From an uncultured Oscillospiraceae bacterium (GTDB lineage Bacteria > Bacillota > Clostridia > Oscillospirales > Acutalibacteraceae), in contig URRK01000027.1 of the NCBI GenBank assembly GCA_900550315.1, positions 1-12,163 on the forward strand: a stretch of DNA of 12,163 nt, given 5' to 3'. Shown one piece after another: positions 1 through 5,847 of this stretch. The notes beneath the pieces were generated by a model. It did not search any database, was not told the DNA's origin, and saw only the letters and a program-made list of their open reading frames with translations. Position numbers and translations under genes: made by a program. The number at the start of each line of letters is the position of its first letter. Within the stretch, counting starts at the first letter, position 1.

Positions 1-41
1 TGCTTGTAAGGCAGATGCTCTCCCAGCTGAGCTATGCTCCC
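1..41 (-). tRNA. tRNA-Val (anticodon TAC), 5' half, cut by the window edge
   Basis: Read on the minus strand, the first bases form a tRNA 5' half: a 7-base acceptor arm (GGGAGCA), TA at positions 8-9, a D stem GCTC/GAGC with an AGCTGGGA loop, then an anticodon stem starting TCTGC and the seven-base loop CTTACAA. The central triplet is TAC, which reads valine GUA codons. The 3' half (variable loop, T arm and acceptor 3' strand) lies beyond the left edge. A consensus promoter sits just upstream. This may be the first gene of a tRNA cluster reading out of the window. Confidence 0.93.
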
Positions 42-84
42 ACGACCTGACGCCTAGGCAATTGCTCTATCGGCGACGAAAACT

Positions 85-113
85 ATATTACCACACCTTA
101 GGTTATTTGTCAA
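85..113 (-). promoter_or_regulatory. Sigma-A promoter of tRNA-Val
   Basis: On the minus strand there is a perfect -35 (TTGACA, plus-strand 108-113), a 17-base spacer, and a -10 of TAATAT (85-90). The expected start is near 78, giving a leader of about 37 bases before the mature tRNA 5' end at 41. Strength and spacing fit a stable-RNA promoter. Confidence 0.85.
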
Positions 114-472
114 CACTTTTTTTGAAAAAATTTTAAAAAAATTATTTTGGCCTGGTTTGGGGCCAAAAATGGGAAACAAACCGTTGGCAAACACGGCGTT
201 TTGCAAATCTTTTTTTGGCCTGCTGTTTTTTTGGCTCTATTCGCCTTTGCAGGGCTAAAAGTATTGCACCGAGCGTAGCAGGCGCTATTGGCCAACTCTT
301 TTGTTGCATTGCATACTGGTAATAGGTTATTATTTTTTTATTTGGCTTGTTACAGGTTGCGAAATTGATAGCAACCGTAATAGAGGTTTTTTAGATTTTT
401 AGTTGCTCTGCACCGCCAAATTTAAAAAACGCAGAATTTTTACGAAAAATCTAAAAATTACAAAAAAAGACC
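114..472. other. Gene-free AT-rich interval between divergent tRNA units
   Basis: No convincing coding frame is present on either strand. The short open frames lack ribosome binding sites and resemble no known protein, and one of them runs straight through the tRNA-Thr gene. The interval has A/T runs near 118-145. It also has one hairpin at 350-380, with arms TTAC+GGTTGC and GCAACC+GTAA, a single bulged A and a 10-base loop. That hairpin is not followed directly by a T run, so it is not a clear terminator. Confidence 0.5.
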
Positions 473-501
473 TTGACAAACAATTGCCGATAAGGTATAA
501 T
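473..501 (+). promoter_or_regulatory. Consensus sigma-A promoter of tRNA-Thr
   Basis: A perfect TTGACA (473-478), a 17-base spacer and a perfect TATAAT (496-501) give a full-consensus promoter. Transcription should start near 508, about 27 bases before the mature tRNA 5' end. Confidence 0.93.
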
Positions 502-534
502 AATCTGCGTCGTCGGTTTGCTCCGGCAATGTTT

Positions 535-610
535 GCTGCTATGGCTCAGGTGGTAGAGCACATCCTTGGTAAGGATGAGGTCACCAGTTCGAATCTGGTT
601 AGCAGCTCCA
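535..610 (+). tRNA. tRNA-Thr (anticodon GGT)
   Basis: The full cloverleaf is visible. The acceptor stem is GCTGCTA paired with TAGCAGC. The D stem is GCTC/GAGC and the anticodon stem CATCC/GGATG. The loop TTGGTAA carries anticodon GGT at 568-570, which reads threonine ACC and ACU codons. The T stem is ACCAG/CTGGT with a TTCGAAT loop. The discriminator is T (607) and the 3' CCA is encoded (608-610). The gene forms a single-tRNA transcription unit between a consensus promoter and an intrinsic terminator. Confidence 0.97.
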
Positions 611-648
611 AAAATCCCGTTCACGAATGTGGACGGGATTTTACTTTT
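611..648 (+). terminator. Intrinsic terminator of tRNA-Thr
   Basis: It starts directly after the encoded CCA. The arm AAAATCCCGTTCAC (611-624) pairs with GTGGACGGGATTTT (629-642) over 14 base pairs, including one T-G wobble, and closes a four-base GAAT loop. The T-rich stretch at 639-649 completes the signal. Confidence 0.85.
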
Positions 649-736
649 TACTTCTTACCTCTTCACTCTTACCTCAAAATAAAATTCACACGGGATTTTT
701 GGGAAGTAATAAGTAAGAAGTAATAGGTAATAAGTA
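642..736. repeat. Imperfect long inverted repeat, possible interspersed intergenic repeat
   Basis: Left arm 642-675 and right arm 703-736 are complementary at 25 of 34 ungapped positions, around a 27-base centre. The right arm is built from short repeated words of the type AAGTAATA/AAGTAAGA. The centre carries a second copy of the ACGGGATTTT word that forms the right arm of the tRNA-Thr terminator. A small GCGGT-TTC-ACCGC hairpin follows at 739-751. The layout suggests a non-coding, MITE-like or genome-specific repeat next to a tRNA. Low-complexity sequence alone could also explain part of the pairing. Confidence 0.45.
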
Positions 737-785
737 TTGCGGTTTCACCGCTTTTATGCTATAACGAACCCAAGGCGGTGATTGA

Positions 786-1280
786 ATGAATAAAAATGAT
801 AAGGATTTTGAAAAAGAATATGATCCCTTAAAAGATGTTACTGAATTTCAAAACAACATGTTCAATCCAGGACACTATATTGGTACTGGCAGAGTACCAC
901 CTACAGTATCTGCACCGGGTAACGCAACACCGCTAGCCATTATGTGCTTTTTTGCAACTGCTTTATTTCTGGCGTTTGGTTTGTTTTTGTTGTTTTCTGA
1001 TGTGAATATTACCTCAATGAGTTTGATAGAATCTGCCGTAGCAAATAAAATTATTGTTTTAATCATAATGATAGGATTATCATTGTTTTTCTTGCTTTTA
1101 GGTTTTGGGTATCTTAAAAAAGCAAAGAGATATTACAAAGGGAAAATCGCTTTGGAAAGTGAAGAAATAGTTGAATCGGGCGAAGATCATATTTGGCAAC
1201 GGACTTGCCCGAAATGTGGCAATTCTCACGATATTGATTATCCAAAATGTCCAAAATGTAATTTTAATTATCTTGAATAG
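786..1280 (+). CDS. Small membrane protein with two transmembrane helices and a C-terminal zinc ribbon
   Basis: This 164-residue protein is not a family I can name. Residues 1-48 are polar and rich in Asp, Glu, Lys and Asn. Two hydrophobic helices follow, at about 49-70 and 89-110, then a basic KKAKRYYKGK stretch that suggests a cytoplasmic C-terminus. A short treble-clef or zinc-ribbon motif ends the protein: CPKCG at 141-145 and CPKCN at 155-159, giving four cysteines. The start is set by AAGGCGGTGA (772-781), one mismatch from the ideal Shine-Dalgarno sequence, four bases before ATG. Codon use is AT-richer (AAT, AAA, ATT, GAA) than in the core genes from 2982 on, which hints at a different origin. 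No clear promoter is seen in front. The gene stands alone and ends toward a terminator shared with the broken regulator. A function in sensing or scaffolding at the membrane would be a guess. Confidence 0.8.
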   Translation: MNKNDKDFEKEYDPLKDVTEFQNNMFNPGHYIGTGRVPPTVSAPGNATPLAIMCFFATALFLAFGLFLLFSDVNITSMSLIESAVANKIIVLIIMIGLSLFFLLLGFGYLKKAKRYYKGKIALESEEIVESGEDHIWQRTCPKCGNSHDIDYPKCPKCNFNYLE

Positions 1281-1356
1281 ATAATTTGTATAAGATATGA
1301 AAAAATCCCTCGGTTTTTAAGTACATTTCATTCGTGTCATTAAGTTCAAAACTCTC

Positions 1357-1394
1357 AAAAAAGCACTTAAGCGTAAAGCTTAAGTGCTTTTTTT
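1357..1394. terminator. Bidirectional intrinsic terminator between convergent genes
   Basis: Perfect arms AAGCACTTAAGC (1361-1372) and GCTTAAGTGCTT (1378-1389) close a GTAAA loop. The stem is extended by AAAA before and TTTT after. The A run on one side and T run on the other let it work on both strands, serving the gene ending at 1280 (plus) and the regulator remnant ending at 1465 (minus). Confidence 0.88.
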
Positions 1395-1464
1395 AGTTAT
1401 TCGGTGTAAATCCCCTTAATAACACTAAAGAAATAAAGGCAAGTCTTGCAAATAAAGGCGGCCG

Positions 1465-1792
1465 TTATTTTTTGTTACATTCTAAAAATTTGTTGATCAC
1501 AGCGGTAATAATTTCGTAATCTTGCCCCTTCAACTGCATACACTTTCGGGCCAACTCGCTAGCTTTATCTTGCTCTACGGTGCCAAGAAGAATGTAGTCG
1601 GTTGTTGAATTCAAAGCCCGGCATATTTTTATTAAATTTTCCGGCCGAACCGCTTTTTTCCGTTTTTAATGTTCGAAATGGTTTGAATACTTAAATCAAC
1701 AATTTCGGCAAGCTGCTCCTGCGGCATACCAAGCATTTTGCGCCTTTGCGAATGCGGCTGCCAATCCCCTCCAACACTTCCTTGTTTGCCAT
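1465..1792 (-). pseudogene. XRE-family helix-turn-helix regulator, broken by two frameshifts
   Basis: From ATG at 1792 the frame starts as MANKEVLEGIGSRIRK and then shifts. Restoring one A at 1745-1747 and one A in the A run at 1654-1659 gives a continuous protein of 109 residues ending at the TAA at 1465-1467. The restored N-terminus is a typical Cro/CI-type HTH, with segments RKMLGMPQEQLAEI, LSIQTISNI and RPENLIKICRALN followed by DYILLGT. The last 40 or so residues form a short charged helical tail. The start has a strong SD, AGAGGTGA, four bases before ATG. As sequenced, the product would stop after about 33 codons, before the HTH is complete. Both lesions are single-base losses in A runs, so either real decay or base-calling error is possible. 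Several intact genes in this window also contain long A/T runs, which favours decay. It is divergent from the 1969 frame and may once have regulated it. Confidence 0.82.
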
Positions 1793-1830
1793 TTTATCAC
1801 CTCTTATGTAATTATGATACCAAAACAAAG

Positions 1831-1860
1831 TTGCTTTTATAATCAACCATAGTGTATATA
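1831..1860 (+). promoter_or_regulatory. Possible promoter for the double-amber frame
   Basis: TTGCTT (1831-1836), an 18-base spacer and TATATA (1855-1860) make a modest sigma-A-like pair. Two overlapping TATAAT words (1879-1884 and 1884-1889) lie downstream but lack a good -35. The region between the divergent genes is very AT-rich, so chance matches are likely. An isolated AAAGGAGGG (1931-1939) with no start codon at usable distance lies further on. Confidence 0.3.
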
Positions 1861-1968
1861 TTTATAAATTTAAACTGTTATAATATAATGTTTTTAAATT
1901 GAAGTGGCAGGCTTTGAAAGAGCAATTTTAAAAGGAGGGCAGCGGCGGTTTTAACGCTTTTAATTTGG

Positions 1969-2586
1969 ATGGAGAAAAATAATGGACGCAAAAAAAGAGA
2001 AGAGCTACAGCAAAAGGAGGGGAAGCATAAAAGGTTACTGCGCTCCTTTCGCGTTTGGGAAAAATTACATTTATTCAGCGTTAGCGCGTTTTAGCCATTT
2101 GGCGACGGATTTTTAATTGCAATGTTAAAAATCGTTCTTCATTTAGTGCCGCGGGCTTTTATGTACACTGCAATTGTTTATCCCCTTGCGGCACTGGGGG
2201 TTTCCATAAATGGTTTGGTGGCCATAGCAATTTATGTAGTAATGTATCTGGTGTTGTTCATTGTTCGTTCTATGATTGAAAAAAATAAAAACAAGTAGCT
2301 TACGCAAATGCAGGAGCAATTCCGCGAGGAGCAAACAGCGTATTTTCGCGAAAAGGTAGTAGAAAAAGAGATTATTTGTACAAGCAGCAGTGATATGATT
2401 CGGTTTGAAGATGATCTGTCGGTTTCTGCCAACGGGTCTGTTACCTACTATTTGCCAAAGCCGCGTGTTGATTTTAAAATTTTTCCTATTAAAAATGGTG
2501 AGGCATTCAACGAGTACAACAATTTTCGAATAGAAAACAAAAAATTGATAAATCCGGCGTTGATTTTGCAAAATTTTAAAGTTTAA
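1969..2586 (+). pseudogene. Unrecognised membrane/coiled-coil protein frame interrupted by two in-frame TAG codons
   Basis: One frame of 206 codons runs from ATG 1969 to TAA 2584-2586. It has no TAA or TGA inside but has TAG at codon 42 (2092-2094) and codon 110 (2296-2298). Read through, it has a basic, helical N-terminus (to about residue 35) and hydrophobic helices between about residues 40 and 100, including a strong one at LVAIAIYVVMYLVLFIV. A Lys/Asn linker leads to a Gln/Glu-rich probable coiled coil (about 111-130), then a polar C-terminal domain of about 70 residues that I do not recognise. A better start may be ATG 1982: GGAG lies 7 bases upstream, and one extra A in the seven-A run at 1990-1996 would place it in this frame. 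Alternatives are separate small genes at 2122-2298 (58 residues) and 2308-2586 (92 residues), but both lack clear binding sites. A terminator two bases after the TAA supports a once-expressed gene. Confidence 0.6.
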
Positions 2587-2587
2587 G

Positions 2588-2627
2588 AAAAAGGGTGAGG
2601 CGGTTCGCTGCGTCACCCTTTTTTGTT
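2588..2627 (+). terminator. Intrinsic terminator with TTCG tetraloop
   Basis: Arms AAAAAGGGTGA (2588-2598) and TCACCCTTTTT (2613-2623) pair perfectly. After one G-G mismatch, an inner GCGG/CTGC stem closes a TTCG tetraloop (2604-2607). A T-rich tail follows. It lies two bases after the TAA of the double-amber frame. Confidence 0.9.
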
Positions 2628-2923
2628 TTTAGGCAAACGGGCATAAACCCGAGCCTGTTTATTGAAGCACCTAAAACCGTTTGTTAATCGGCTTTGGCAA
2701 ACTTCCATAAAGGCAATTTGCAGCTCTAAAAACGTTTTTGTAAAATAGCTGCCAATTAGCGCTTGGCAGGATTAAGCCCATTTTTTGCAAAATATGCCGT
2801 AAAAAATCGCGAGTAGGGGAAAGCAGCAAAACGGGCGCAGAATAGCAAAAAAACTGTTTGTAAAATCATAGAGTTGCACAGTTTTGGGAGGCAAATTTTG
2901 TCCAATATTTTCCAAATAAAGCG
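2628..2923. other. Non-coding interval upstream of spo0A
   Basis: About 300 bases contain no supported gene. The only longish open frame is on the minus strand and has no binding site. Visible structure is limited to a 7-base-pair hairpin (CTGCCAA 2749-2755 with TTGGCAG 2763-2769) and several GCAAA/TTTGC words. In many Clostridia spoIVB lies here; no trace of it is seen. Confidence 0.5.
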
Positions 2924-2952
2924 TTGCTTATTTTTCCATAAAATGGTAAAAT
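2897..2952 (+). promoter_or_regulatory. spo0A promoter region with a 0A-box-like site
   Basis: TTGCTT (2924-2929), a 17-base spacer and TAAAAT (2947-2952) form a sigma-A-type promoter about 30 bases before the spo0A start. Just upstream, TTTGTCCAA (2897-2905) differs by one base from the known Spo0A-box core TTTGTCRAA, so autoregulation is possible. The promoter call is fairly firm; the box is an inference from one imperfect match. Confidence 0.6.
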
Positions 2953-2981
2953 AAGACTTACAGATTTTAGGAGGATGAAAA

Positions 2982-3761
2982 ATGGACAAAAAATTAACGG
3001 TTTTAATTGCGGATGATTCTACAGAATTCGGGACAAACTGCTTAAAGGTGCTAAAAGGCTACGGCATGGAGGTAAGCCTTTGCGAAAAGGACGGCAGCAA
3101 GCTGCTGCACCGAATTAAAATGCAAAAGCCGGAGGTGGTTGTGGCCGATGTATTTATGCCGGGCTTAGATATTTTAGGCGTGCTGCAGGAGGTTGCAAGC
3201 CTGCCGAAAAAAGAGCAGCCGCTTATGCTGGCGGTTTCGGCCTTTGATAACTCACGGTTGGAGCGGGAGGTGATTGGCCACGGAGCGGCCTACTTTTTTA
3301 TTAAGCCGTTTGATTTAACCGTGCTGGCCGAGCGCATTTTGCAGCTGCTGGGTCGGCAGGGGCAGCAGCCGGAGCTGCCGGCCGGGCAAAGCGCGGTAAG
3401 CGTAAACGATTTAGAGGTAATGATTACCGAAATTTTGCACCAAATTGGCGTGCCGGCGCACATTAAGGGCTACCACTATTTGCGGGAGGCCATTTTGCGA
3501 ACCGTAAAAAGCCCAGAGCTTATTAACTCGGTTACCAAGCTTTTGTACCCCGCGGTGGCCAAAGCCTACCAAACAACCGCCAGCCGGGTAGAGCGGGCTA
3601 TTCGCCACGCCATTGAGGTTGCCTGGGACAGGGGCGATTTGGATGTACTAAACGCTTATTTTGGCTACACCATTCAAAACTCGCGCGGTAAGCCTACTAA
3701 CAGCGAATTTATTGCCATGATAGCCGATAAGCTTAGCCTGCGCCTAAAACGCTGCTCGTAA
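2982..3761 (+). CDS. spo0A: Sporulation master response regulator Spo0A
   Basis: The 259-residue protein matches Spo0A in length (about 260-270) and domain order. The N-terminal receiver (about 4-122) has the acidic pair D11/D12, the phosphorylation site D56 in VVVADVFMPG, S86 in the switch position and K108 in FIKPFD. A Gln/Pro-rich linker (about 123-140) leads to the C-terminal DNA-binding domain. That domain carries near-invariant Spo0A segments: GVPAHIKGYHYLREAI, TTASRVERAIRHAIEVAW (recognition helix region, about 198-215) and GKPTNSEFIAMIADKL. Phosphorylated Spo0A dimerises on 0A boxes and controls entry into sporulation and other stationary-phase genes. AGGAGG (2969-2974) lies seven bases before ATG. 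The gene appears monocistronic, with its own promoter. In many spore formers spoIVB precedes spo0A, but here the upstream gene is a decayed accessory frame. The gene alone does not prove the organism sporulates. Confidence 0.97.
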   Translation: MDKKLTVLIADDSTEFGTNCLKVLKGYGMEVSLCEKDGSKLLHRIKMQKPEVVVADVFMPGLDILGVLQEVASLPKKEQPLMLAVSAFDNSRLEREVIGHGAAYFFIKPFDLTVLAERILQLLGRQGQQPELPAGQSAVSVNDLEVMITEILHQIGVPAHIKGYHYLREAILRTVKSPELINSVTKLLYPAVAKAYQTTASRVERAIRHAIEVAWDRGDLDVLNAYFGYTIQNSRGKPTNSEFIAMIADKLSLRLKRCS

Positions 3762-3829
3762 AGCTTTAAACTGCTGCCTGTTTTAAAAAAGCTAAAATTT
3801 GTTTAAATACCAGTGGAGTGTAAAAGCAT

Positions 3830-3862
3830 AAAAACAGCCCGCCCCAAAAATGGAGCGGGCTG
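3830..3862 (-). terminator. Terminator of the tsaE-tsaB-upp operon
   Basis: Arms CAGCCCGCCCC (3835-3845) and GGAGCGGGCTG (3852-3862) pair with one C-A mismatch around a six-base loop. On the minus strand the hairpin is followed by TTTTT, as expected after upp. On the plus strand the T tail is poor, so it may stop spo0A transcripts less well. Confidence 0.8.
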
Positions 3863-3898
3863 CTATTATGTTTTAAGCGGTTTTATTTGCCGGGGGAA

Positions 3899-4537
3899 TT
3901 ATTTGGTGCCGAAAATACGGTCGCCGGCATCCCCAAGGCCGGGCAAAATGTAGCAATGCTCGTTTAAGCGATCGTCAACATTTGCGCAGTAAACCTGAAT
4001 ACCGGGGTGGGCCTTTGTAAAAGCCCCCAGCCCTTCGGGGGCGGCAATAATGCACATGAATTTAATAGAGTGCGGATTAAACTTTTTAATTTTTTCTACC
4101 GCATCAATGGCCGAACCGCCGGTAGCCAGCATGGGATCTAACACAATAACATCTCGCTGCGGCAGGTCGCTCGGCAGCTTGCAGTAGTAATCAATCGGTT
4201 CGTGGGTCTCCGGGTCGCGGTACATGCCAATGTGGCCAACCTTAGCAGCCGGAATTAAGCTTAAAACCCCGTCTACCATGCCAAGTCCGGCACGCAAAAT
4301 CGGCACAAAGGCCAGCTTACGGCCTGAGATCACCTTGGTTTTAGCGGTCATCATAGGGGTTTCGGTGGTAATTTCTTTTAACGGTAGATCCCGCGTTGCC
4401 TCGTAACACATTAACATGGCAATTTCGCTTACCAGCTCGCGGAACTGTTTAGAGCCGGTGCGCTTATCGCGCAAATAGGTCAGCTTGTGCTGAATTAAGG
4501 GGTGGTCCATTACAAATACATTTTCATTCTTGAACAT
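3899..4537 (-). CDS. upp: Uracil phosphoribosyltransferase
   Basis: This enzyme joins uracil and PRPP to give UMP, the pyrimidine salvage step, in the cytoplasm. The 212-residue length is typical of the family (about 208-215). Family marks are RDKRTGSKQFRELV near the N-terminus (24-36), VPILRAGLGMVDG (78-90), the PRPP-binding loop LDPMLATGGSA (133-143), and the uracil-binding C-terminal segment PGLGDAGDRIFGT (199-211). The start ATG has AGGAG (plus-strand 4544-4548) six bases upstream. The gene is last in a minus-strand operon behind tsaE and tsaB, with 44 bases between tsaB and upp and no evident promoter in that gap. It ends at a strong hairpin facing spo0A. Confidence 0.97.
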   Translation of the reverse strand: MFKNENVFVMDHPLIQHKLTYLRDKRTGSKQFRELVSEIAMLMCYEATRDLPLKEITTETPMMTAKTKVISGRKLAFVPILRAGLGMVDGVLSLIPAAKVGHIGMYRDPETHEPIDYYCKLPSDLPQRDVIVLDPMLATGGSAIDAVEKIKKFNPHSIKFMCIIAAPEGLGAFTKAHPGIQVYCANVDDRLNEHCYILPGLGDAGDRIFGTK

Positions 4538-4581
4538 TTTTTACTCCTAACCGCTTTGGCGCACACGCCTAAAGCATTTAT

Positions 4582-5271
4582 TTAATTATGAGTCTGCCGT
4601 TCACGCTGTGCTTGCGATTGGATCAAATAAACCGGCTGCAATGCGGCGGGGGAAATAGGTTCGCCCGCTGTTCCGACGCTGCTGTACACTGCCATACCTG
4701 CCGCGCTGGGAAGCCTTACCGTTGGCGGCACCGGCACTGCCAGGCCCGGTGCGTTTTGGGCAAAAAGCCGGGCGCCGTCGCCAACCAACAGGATCCGATT
4801 ACTATTATAATCCAATTCAATGCGTTTTTCAAGGTCCTTTTGGGGGATAATTTCATCTTTTGTTAATCTTGTTACCTTTTCCTGCTCCACCTTAAAAAAA
4901 GCGGCGTAATAACGGCCGGCGCGGGCGTCGGTCAACGCTAAAACAACGCCGTTTTGCCCGGCGCAGCCCAAGGCGGCGGTCTGCAGGGCCGAAAAAGCAA
5001 AAACCGGTTTGTTTTGGGCAAAGGCAAGACCCTTTACAACGCTTACCCCAATGCGAATGCCGGTAAAAGAGCCGGGGCCAACGCTTAGTGCTAAAGCATC
5101 AAGCTCTTTTAGTGTTAACTGCGTGTTGCTAAGCGCTTGGCCAATAATCGGCAGCAGGGTTTGGGAGTGGGTTAATGGCACATTGTAAAAACAGTTGGCC
5201 AGCAGTTCGCCATTTTCGGCAATGGCAACCGAAACGGTTTTGGCGGCGCAATCTAAGGCTAAAACTTTCAC
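4582..5271 (-). CDS. tsaB: tRNA t6A37 threonylcarbamoyl transfer protein TsaB
   Basis: TsaB is the non-catalytic partner of TsaD in the complex that moves threonylcarbamoyl from its AMP conjugate to A37 of ANN-reading tRNAs. It has the ASKHA (actin-like) fold. The 229-residue length is normal. Visible marks are the first phosphate-type loop LALDCAAKTVSVAIAENG near the N-terminus, THSQTLLP (about 34-41), and the family signature SVGPGSFTGIRIGVSVVKG (about 63-81). The C-terminal part is variable, as is usual. Its ATG overlaps the tsaE stop by four bases (ATGA), so translation is probably coupled. tsaD and rimI often follow tsaB in Firmicutes; here upp follows instead, so tsaD must be elsewhere. 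Confidence 0.93.
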   Translation of the reverse strand: MKVLALDCAAKTVSVAIAENGELLANCFYNVPLTHSQTLLPIIGQALSNTQLTLKELDALALSVGPGSFTGIRIGVSVVKGLAFAQNKPVFAFSALQTAALGCAGQNGVVLALTDARAGRYYAAFFKVEQEKVTRLTKDEIIPQKDLEKRIELDYNSNRILLVGDGARLFAQNAPGLAVPVPPTVRLPSAAGMAVYSSVGTAGEPISPAALQPVYLIQSQAQRERQTHN

Positions 5272-5717
5272 AGGGTAAGCTCCTTTAATAAATATTCGGT
5301 TCCGGTTAGGGTAATGCGGCGCTCCTGTTCACCGGTAATTTCAATTTTAACCAGCAGCGGATTTTCCAGGGTGGCGGTACCCAAATGTTCGCCCCATTCC
5401 AGCAGCAGCACGCCGTTTTGGTCTAAATAATCGTAAAAACCAAGGGCGTACAGGTCCTCCTCCCCAAAAATGCGGTATAGATCAAAATGAAAAATGGGCA
5501 GCCGCCCGCCCAAATACTCGTTTACAATGGTAAAGGTAGGGGAGGTAACATCGCCAAAATAGCCAAGGCCGCGGCATAGCCCGGCGCAAAAATGCGTTTT
5601 GCCGGCCCCTAAACCGCCGTTAAAAACAACGCAGACAGGCTCGTTAATTTTTTGGCCTAAATTTTCGGCCAGGCGGGCGGTTTCGGCAGCGCTGCGGGTT
5701 ACAAAAGTTTTGTTCAA
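5268..5717 (-). CDS. tsaE: tRNA t6A37 biosynthesis ATPase TsaE
   Basis: TsaE is the small P-loop ATPase that binds the TsaB-TsaD complex and resets it between rounds of tRNA modification. The 149 residues include the Walker A motif GGLGAGKT (34-41), the switch-like segment VTSPTFTIVNEY (about 58-69), FHFDLYRI (about 76-83) and LLLEWGEHLG (about 104-113), all typical of the family. The start is TTG (5717-5715): no in-frame ATG lies nearby, and GGGGTGAT just upstream resembles a Shine-Dalgarno sequence at usable distance. It is first in the tsaE-tsaB-upp operon and is divergent from the rodA-type gene. A non-ATG start may hold expression low. Confidence 0.95.
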   Translation of the reverse strand: MNKTFVTRSAAETARLAENLGQKINEPVCVVFNGGLGAGKTHFCAGLCRGLGYFGDVTSPTFTIVNEYLGGRLPIFHFDLYRIFGEEDLYALGFYDYLDQNGVLLLEWGEHLGTATLENPLLVKIEITGEQERRITLTGTEYLLKELTL

Positions 5718-5748
5718 ATCATCACCCCAAAATGGAATTGCTTTAAGC

Positions 5749-5777
5749 AGTATAACACATTTTTTAAAATAATTAAA
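5749..5777 (-). promoter_or_regulatory. Probable promoter of the tsaE operon
   Basis: On the minus strand, TATACT (plus-strand 5749-5754) is a good -10. At 17 bases upstream the -35 candidate TTTAAT (5772-5777) is weak. Position between the divergent tsaE and rodA genes fits. Confidence 0.5.
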
Positions 5778-5785
5778 GTATTTAC

Positions 5786-5814
5786 TTGAACATTTTAAAA
5801 GAATTTTATATAAT
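5786..5814 (+). promoter_or_regulatory. Promoter of the rodA-type gene
   Basis: TTGAAC (5786-5791), a 17-base spacer and a perfect TATAAT (5809-5814) form a clear sigma-A promoter. The expected start near 5821 gives a leader of about 93 bases if translation begins at 5914. Confidence 0.8.
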
Positions 5815-5847
5815 AGAAATGTTAAGTTAGAATTTTTTTAAGTAAAA

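Noticed and set aside
110..295. Minus-strand open frame of 61 codons upstream of tRNA-Val
   Set aside because: No ribosome binding site, low-complexity Lys-rich translation, and it overlaps the tRNA-Val promoter.
350..380. Terminator or small RNA hairpin in the gap between the tRNA genes
   Set aside because: The stem has a bulge, the T run starts only six or more bases later, and no gene or promoter is seen to feed it.
403..723. Plus-strand open frame of 106 codons
   Set aside because: It reads through the tRNA-Thr promoter, the tRNA and its terminator, so it cannot be a real gene.
1969..2586. Genome-wide recoding of TAG as a sense codon
   Set aside because: The zinc-ribbon gene (ending 1280) and the rodA-type gene (ending 7047) both stop at TAG at the natural protein end, so TAG acts as a stop in this genome. 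Gene-specific read-through remains open.
2143..2616. Minus-strand open frame of 157 codons opposite the double-amber frame
   Set aside because: It has no binding site, runs through the terminator at 2588-2627, and its translation looks like the antisense of a coding frame.
2749..2769. Terminator in the interval before spo0A
   Set aside because: The seven-base stem is not followed by a T run, and a much better terminator already lies at 2588-2627.
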